NCBI RefSeq assembly: GCF_033807575.1
Contig: NC_084707.1
Location: 10,898,550-10,962,549, forward strand
Direction: 5' to 3'
Source: Cydia pomonella
Lineage: Eukaryota; Arthropoda; Insecta; Lepidoptera; Tortricidae
Length of the DNA stretch: 64,000 nucleotides
Shown: piece after piece, positions 50,401-59,400 of the stretch
Layout: the number at the start of each line of letters is the position of its first letter
How positions within the stretch are numbered: position 1 is the stretch's first letter
Made by a program: the position numbers and the translations under genes
The notes under the pieces: model-generated
What the model was told of the DNA's origin: nothing
What the model saw: the letters and a program-made list of their open reading frames with translations, nothing else
Database searches by the model: none

Positions 50401-53400
50401 TGGTAGTGTCCTTGTGCTTCGCTTGGCAGAAGAATCCATGGTATTAAGTACCATAGTGCACAAATCAAGTCTTAATTGCAGCGAATTATTCATCGTCATT
50501 AGTACGAGTGTGAACTAGCATATAGTAATAAACGTACGGTTGATAATACTCGTACCAATTGTATTTGACAACCCTACTACTACTATCTACTTTTGTAGTA
50601 GATAAACACGGCCCTGTGAAGCATAACTATGGATCTTTACTTACATATCTGTTCAGTATGAGTAACGCGATCACTATGAAGAACAGCATGAGGATATGTC
50701 GGCCGAGGTGGATTTGCGCCCTGGAAAATATAATATTACCATTTATGATTGTATATTTATACGCAATGCCATATCTATAATGCTAATGCATTTATTGTAC
50801 CTATAGATGACTGACACAAAAACAAACTGCCTTTCTGTATTGTTGGTATAGGTATTATAGGTAGTTAAAATCTATCGTCTCAAAAATTGTACACACAACC
50901 CGAGTATCCACTAATTATCTTCACCCGAAAGAGTGGTTGCCATGACATGGAACTGGAAAAAATATTACAATTATTAAAATGTGTCATATAGTAATTTAAA
51001 CTCTAAATCCTACTCGCGCTGTTTGACATGCAGCTGAAGAACATAGGCGCCATAAATTTTCCGTTACCGGATTGTCAAACGTCAATTTTGATAACCAGAT
51101 TTAACGCATGACGTACAGAGCCGTATAGCGCCATCTGCATTCGCTGACTAATCTAAAGCACGATTTAGCCTTGGACTTTATACGTCTTGTACAATCAATG
51201 AATCTTTGGATGTAGTGATACATAAAATACCGGTATCGACATAGGTATTTTATGTATATATAGGTACGCAGCGTCACGTCATAGAGATAGGTAACCTTAT
51301 TCACCACGCTTGGCTAGTACATTGCCTCGAATGAACTACAATTTTGATCTTTGAGTAGGTACGCATAGTTGTTAGAGATCTCGAGATCGAGTTAGTTAAA
51401 GGATAGCAGAGCAAACTGTCGAGTTGGAATATTCTTAGTGTTAGGCAACGTTGGATATAATTCTAACAATGTCGCAAAGTGGGCGCAAGGAACGCGTTAA
51501 GGAATGCTTTATTCCATCAACGCGCCTAACTGAATCATGAATCACCCAAGTAATGTAGTTAAAGCGATGATTTATTGCTATTTATTTGTAGATCTTTCGT
51601 GTTCTGGCATGAGAAAAAATGTAAACAATATACCTACTGGTGATCGAGTTAGTTAGAAAAAAGTGCAGGATTAAGACAATTATAATCAAATGTAAATTTT
51701 GTAAACTTTATCAATTTGTAATTTCATTGTAAAATTATAATGTTAATATCAAAACTTCTCTTAGTGTAGATCTAAATCTGTAATCTGGAAGAGCGAGGTC
51801 TCCTGACACAGGTACTTCATACCTAATAGGAGGACTCGACCACTGTGTATTTACCAACTAAGATTGAAATGGGTTGGGCTGATAATAGTATTTTGGTAAG
51901 TAAGTAGTTAAATATGTATTATTAGGAATCAAAAGCATTTACCGAAACGTTTACCGAAATAGAAAATTACACCCACGTTTTGAAGTATTTACAAATGAAA
52001 AACTCGCGGTTCATTTTCACGCCTCGAAACTAATTTGTCAGTAGAAAAGTTTATTGTCAATCGAGATAATTCTAACAGACCTGAAGACAATTATTTTATC
52101 ACAGAATTCCTATGACCACCATCAGATCAGCTCAGTTATACTATAATATTGCATTGTCACCCAACTTATACATATATCTACGAGTAAGTATGTGAAGTTT
52201 TAGCTCAATCGAATAATGGGAAGTGGGTCTAATTTAGCATGCAAGATTCGACCTGAACATACATACATACAAACATTGCAGGTAAAATAAAAGCTTGTAA
52301 AAAATCGGCCAAGAGTATGTCGAGCCATGCTCAGTGTAGGGTTCCATAGTTAGCATTCTGTCAGAATAGGCTAAACGGGAGCTGTTAGTAAGTATACTCG
52401 TAAAGGAGTACCTACGCAACACTGTACATCATTTTACTAGGAAGACTTTTTGCAATAACTCAATAACGGCTGGACCGATAATGCTCTCTATAATTTTCAT
52501 TATTGAAAGTATTTATAAAATTTTTGTTTTACGAGTTTTTTCATACCCATGGCTCAAAAGTTAGAGGGGAGGAGGCATATTTTTTTTATTTCGGAGTGAT
52601 TCTCTCCGAAAATATTTACTTTATCAAAAAATGGTTCTCTTACAACCATTTTCTACCAAACCTACAGTTTTGAAATATCTATTCATTTTGATAGACCTAT
52701 CCAACGATACCCCGCACCACTGGGTTAAAAAATAAAAATAAAATTGATTTTGTATGAGAGGTACCCCAATAATATTTTACTGTTCTGCCACCATGCATGC
52801 TGATTCATATATACATGCAAAATTGCAGCTTTCTAGTACAAATGATCACAGACCATAGCCGCGGACGAACATACAGATGGACATGGTAAAACTATAAGGA
52901 TTGCTAGTTGACTACGGAACCCTAAAAAGGGGGCAAATTTGAAAAATGTAGGCGGAAAAGACTCTGACTTCTCTCAGAGAAAGTTTTATTTCTCATTTTC
53001 GTATAAACTGGTTTACCAGAATATGTGTACCTACCAAATTTTAACTAGGATATTTCACCGATCTAGGTAGGTATCTGCAGTGTTTTGAAAGCAGAATACA
53101 TGAGCACTAACAGTATGTCATAAACGGTCTCGTTGTAGTCAGCTGAGGCGTTGAAGCTGGATGTGTAGGGGTCGCGGTCGAGGCTGGCGCGTCGGTGCAG
53201 CAGCGCGGGCTGCAGCGCCGCGGGCGCCGCGTGCGCCGCCGCCAGCGCCACCAGGAACAGCGCGCGCGCCCCGCCCGACAGCGGCGACACCCATAAAGCT
53301 CCGCAGAGAGCGCCTGCGCCTATCTGGAAAACAGATAACATACTGTTAACTAATAGTTCACCCAGAACAGAGCTCTCGCAACACTTGCGCGTTGTCGTTC

Positions 53401-56400
53401 CTTTGAAAATCGCAATACTACCTTCAGATTACAACATTGTTCAGGCAGTAAGTATGTATGTAGTGGCCATATCTTAATTGATCACTTCATGATGTTGCAA
53501 TCATATCATGAAATGATAGGTTGGCCACATCAACCTAAAACAACCAACAAGTCAAACCTAACCTAACTTAGCCAATAACCATATGATGAAGTGATCAATT
53601 CTAAAATGGCATTTCATAAAATTATCATATTGTATGATCTGGCCACGACATGTAGGTACTATACATTTTATTATTGACCGGAACGTTAGCGAAGGTCTAT
53701 GTTTTGACTCGCGGCCCGATTCGAAGAATGAGATACCATAAGGACAAGTTCTGGTTTAGATAAGTTCTCGATTAAATATCGTTTGTATGTCGTATAATTG
53801 CCGAATTCCCGAATTGGTAGCACGAATCGTAAATCTTGCTGTCCCATTTGTGTCCAAAAACCTTCTTAGGCCGCGTAATACAAATCTGCTTGCTGTCCCG
53901 AGAACGCGTACAGTCTCGAATATTATTTAATATCTTTTCATTTGTACAGTGCTTTAGTTTATAACTGTTATGCTGTATAACTTTTTGTAATAAATAAATA
54001 ATTGACAGAAGCAGCTCGATTCGGGCAACCAATGTGACTTTGACGTTAGAAATATCGTAGATAGATCTTACTGGGATCACAGCGGAATCAAAATAAACGT
54101 CAAATTTGACATGTGGTTTAGTTATCAATCTTTTAAAGATCTTTCCAAGATTTTAAACGTGTCTTAATCATTCTTCGAATCGGGCCGTCGGGCAATTTGC
54201 TTTTGTATGTCCGGATGTTCTTCTCTATAAGTCGCAATTTTCAACTGAATCTTGTGAAATTTTGTAAGCAGGTTCAGTAGCTACATAAAATTTTCCTGTC
54301 GTTTCTTTTTTTCTGAAATTGGCATAAAGGACTTAAGTGCCATTATGATCTATGGCACATAAAACCATTGGGAGTACGCTCTGAAAATGGCTCAGCGAAA
54401 TATTTTTTTTGTTCATACTTATTTTAAGCGTATCGATCTTATCGCGAGGTCTATAGCTAGTATATTATATAGCTAGTATCGTATATAGAGGTATTATTAC
54501 TGTATTATACTACTCTCAACAGACATCTGGTAAAGGAAATAAGAAGAGATGCCTCCTGTCCACACTGTGGTAAGGAGGATGTATGCGGCATCACGATATA
54601 ATACATTCGGGACAGAAAAAAAACGAACTAAAGGACGTCGATCTTAAAGATGTCCTGTTCTGCAGGAAAACAAGAAGTTTTGAGGAGAATCGTGTGGGAA
54701 TGCTGCCGAGACAGTAACCTGCAAGTCCAAATTCAGGGAATTGGGCTGAATGAATGCAACACGTGATCGACAGCCCGCCTGTTTCCGGTCTACATCTAAG
54801 TGATTTGTTTTGGAGAGTTTTCGGCTTAACAGAAAAAGTTAACAAAAAAATACACACATGACATAACTATGATATTCCCATCAAACAAAGGCATTGTTCA
54901 ATCCATAACGTAATTTACAATAGAATTAGTGAAAGTAGAGGCTTTACGTGATAATAGTAAGAGGGATGTATGCAGCGCCGAGCGCCGCCTTGCACGATCG
55001 AGTCCGGACGTGGGCTGTCGTCGCCGATGGCGGCCTCGTAGTTTCCGCAGATTATCTGGAACATACAATAGGATATGTTGACTGTATTTCTAATAACTGA
55101 TTTCACAACATGCACGAAATAAAGCACGTTAAAGCAAATTATTGGAAAACCGCAGACTGCAGTTATTTTTTGACAACATATATTTGTATTTTAGAAATGG
55201 GGTTGGCCCTTGTGACGCTGGAACAATTACGGAACCTTACACTGAGCATGGTTCGATATGCTCTTAACTGGCCGGTTTTTTTTTCTCAGTTACAAGGGTA
55301 GGCACATAATATCTAAACACTGTAACTATTTAACGACCGTTGTAATTTCAGTAGGTACCTACGTTTGATATTCACGTTATTCATAATTATTTACTGGTAT
55401 GGCGTTTATAATTTTATGTTTATTTGGTAAGTGTCCGTCTTATTATAATATATTATTTTACTTTTATTAGGGAATAAATATTAATCTTCAGTCCCCATCC
55501 ACGAGCATAAGTTTTATTTTATAAATTCAGTGAACTTTTTTTAAAATTAAAATAATTTGTTATAAGTATAAAAATGTATACCGAAGGAGATTCCTGTTCC
55601 CGTCTCCGTCTCCAGAACCGGCGCGAAGATAGAAGCAAATATAATACTTACTTACTAAATATAATAATTTGTTATAAGTATTAAAATGTATATCGAAGGA
55701 GATTCCTGTTCCCGTCTTCAGAACCCGCGCGAAGATAGAAGCAAATATAATACTTACCAAGGGAGCAATATTTGCGGCTACGAACATAGCTATGTTAAAC
55801 GTGCCGCATATCAATTTCCAGTATGGACTCACGGACTTTTTCTGGAACAAGAATGATTATATTAAAAAGAAGAGCCCTGACGATTATTGACAAGCGGGTA
55901 ATAGTTTTAGTAATAATGTAAGTGCATATATGGATCTTAAGTTCATCAACTTCCTTGCGTTGTCCTGGCTTTTTGCCACAATATTTTTGATCCATTATTT
56001 TGCATCTTAAAATAATAGAATCAAAAAAATCTCGTCGATTGGTCAGTCGGCCAATGACAGCAATGAAAGAGGGCGATGATAAAATTTTGTACCTATGGAA
56101 TTGGGACATTGGCATCACTTCAGATATTGGCGTCGATTGCGTCACTTCATATATCTATGGAATAGACGACCTGTACTGTGACGTTTTTGTAGGTACGTAT
56201 ACTTGTCTGTTCAGACGAAAACATCAAAACTACTCTTATAAAAATTTGCATATTTATTTAACGATGACCTTATAGACCGAAAGCATTATAGGCGAGGCAT
56301 TGACATCGTATTATACAGTGATTCTACTTAATATGTTCTTGTACCACTTCCTAGTCTCATTTCATTTCCTATTTCCACTTGACTTCCTGTATAGTTGACA

Positions 56401-59400
56401 TAAAAAGTTAGTTTACAATTTAGCTCCTTATTCCATTATAGTAAAGTACTGTACTCTAAGGCCGCTTGTAAACGTCCTACCCTTTTTTTGCCGGACTTGT
56501 ATTGTAAGGCTTATTATTTATGAATGTGTGTACATGCACCGGACACTTGTCCGGCGGCCTAATTTAACGAACACCGATCCGGTGTAAGAATGAGCAGTCA
56601 TCCATGCCAGTGTATTGGTGTATCATGTATGTAGATATTTATGTATTGTAATTAGACGCCGTCTACTTGCGCTTTTGCTTAATTAATATAAATGAATCCA
56701 CCGCTGTACTGCGGGAATTGGGATAAAAAATAAAATAAAGAGGATGAAATGCACCATATTTTTCCCTTTCCAATACCTTTACCTTTTACGTTTTTCTGTT
56801 TTTTTTTTGCTTTTTTTACAAATAGTAATGCCAATATGAGTTTCTTTTCGACTTATTCAAACCTGGAGCATATACATACGGCACTCGAAGCTAAAATCCG
56901 TCCGGTAAAAAATATTACCTACATGTATACAAGGATATCCGTTTATTGACGGTCCGTTGTCTGGTGATAACAACGGACGTCTAAGGGGCCTAACGCATGG
57001 AGATAATTACGTTCCCAGGACGAAACAGAACTTTTTACGTGAACCATTTTCGTAAACCAATGTCCTTTTCATTAATTATTATAACTCTTTTACACCTGAA
57101 AAAAATTAAATCCAAACCGTGCAACAATATAAAAAAAGTGGCTGTGACATAATCGGACAGACAGACGGACATGACGAATCTATAAGGGTTCCGTTTTTTG
57201 CCATTTGGCTACGGAACCCTAAAAAGTGCATGAGTTGATGTACTGTGATTTTATCTGGTTACTGTACTTCCTATCCTTTTGCACGTGTCTATTAATAACT
57301 TATTGAAGGTATCGAGAATCGGTAAGTTTGCGTTTTTTCCTTGAGGACTTCCTTTTGTCAGCTTCTGACTACATCATCAGATAAGCTCGAACATATAAGT
57401 TGCAAAATTTATATAAAATAAAATAAATATACGAAGTTAAACTATTTTTGTACGAGTATTATCGGGTAAATAACATGTATAACTTTTCGCTTCCAACGAT
57501 TCTTATATTAGCAAAAATATGAATGAGGTATGAGGTGCATCGATCGCTGCATTGTATGGCGTCATACCTAATTCTTCTTACTATCTCACACTCTAACATA
57601 GGTACCTATAATGATTTTGACTTTCATAGATTTTCATAGCTGACTTACTAGGCTATATGAGGTCACTCTAATATTTAACATAAAGCGTAACGGAACCTTG
57701 TACTGGGCGAATCGGAAGTACGCGTAGTAGAGGACGTTCATTAGGCCGGTCTCGAGCACGAAGGCGAGGTAGACGGCGCGCAGCGGCCACGAAGGCGGCA
57801 CGGCGAAGTTGACCAGCGCCACGACCACTGGCAGCAGCAGCAGGGGAGGCGCCGCCACGGCCATCGGGTACGGGTCCGTGCGCCGTGCGTACGCGGCCTC
57901 CACTTCTGCCGCTTTAAATGTCAGGCAAAGCGTTGTTGCGTCCGCTAGCTCCCTAAAATACGCCAACATCTACATCCTCCAAACACAGGAAATAATAAAT
58001 CAAGATCAGCTAGGTAAGAGCTGTGTTTCCATAAAAACGTATTTCATGTTTATGGCTTGTTACATAAACGCTCAGTCGACAGCCAGCTGCTTTCATCTAT
58101 TAATAATTTTGGTTTTGATATCTATTAAGCTACTCATAGTTTGTAATATAAAAAGCTGTGTGAAAATGACTCGCGCCACATCGGACCGTGCCCAGGTCGT
58201 GCCGTGCAATTGCCGAGCCACTTAGTCAAAGACAAATCATTAATAGAAATGTTAGTCGTTACATCACATAACACACTTAAAATAAATGTCAACATTGTAT
58301 CTCTTACGAAATTGTGACCGGTGTCATCTTTTCCCGTTCAGCTTGGAAGCGGTTAGGGCACGACACGGACAAATGTAAAAAAATTGCGCCGTCCGGCACT
58401 CCTGGCGGGCATGGAACAGCGTAACGTTAAATATGCTTAAGATGAGGTGGTGGCCAGGTGGGTGTGGTGGTTGTGGTGAACTAGGAGACCAATTCAAATT
58501 ACATTTAGACATGAAAATTATATCTAAATGATGTCTTTTATCATTATCATTTGGCCCTGCGTTACGCTCGCACCAATACATGTACGGAGAACTACGAGCG
58601 AAATGCACGCGCGGATGATAACTAAGCGATATTATAGAGATGTCAAATGTACGTTCGAATTCGTAGCGACATTGTTAAAAATAATACCCATTTAGGTATG
58701 TGTTCCTTGTACCTACTATCAGTAAGAATAAGAATGACATTAAAAATATGTAAATGCAACTGTAACACTGTAAATTTATTATTACTGATATTGTCTGAAC
58801 CGCAATAAATTTCGCTCAGCAGAAAATCGAATCGAAAACCTCACCTCACCTTAATTCAAAGCAAATGATGAAGCCTAACTGACGGCCAACCTACTAAATA
58901 CAGACACTGGAGCTTATTCATGCTTTATGTACATGTACACATTTAAGTATCAAAGGAAATGTTTCGAGTGGAACTAATCAAGTATTCCAACCAAAAACTG
59001 AATAAAATATGAAATGTACTTACTTGTCGTCATCTCGATTCACGAGTTCTTCTTGTAACATTGCGAGTATTTTCAATTCTTCATTGCCCTTGCTCTCTTC
59101 TTGCGGTGATAGAACCTACGGATAATGGACGAAGCGATCCTATGTAATTGAGAAGCAACAAAGTATGAGCGCTTATGGTATAGCATGGTTAAAGATTGTG
59201 CTCGAATACACCTAATGAAACCGGCACTTTTAAAGCGATCGGTCTTATCTAGACTAAAGCTAAGTAGGCTAGTGCAGCCCGTGAGCCTAGTGCCCCAGTG
59301 TCCTATTTATTTAGGCTCGTGGAGAGGTCGCGGGGCGGCGCGGGGCGCCGGGCGCCGCAGCGGGAGTGCACTCAACTTACCGAGTCCTCGTCATCGTCTT

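Noticed and set aside
57952..57969. ATG at 57969 as the start of a separate membrane protein
   Set aside because: An in-frame TAG lies directly before it. A splice acceptor 17 bases later joins in phase with the upstream cyclase exon, so it is intron sequence.
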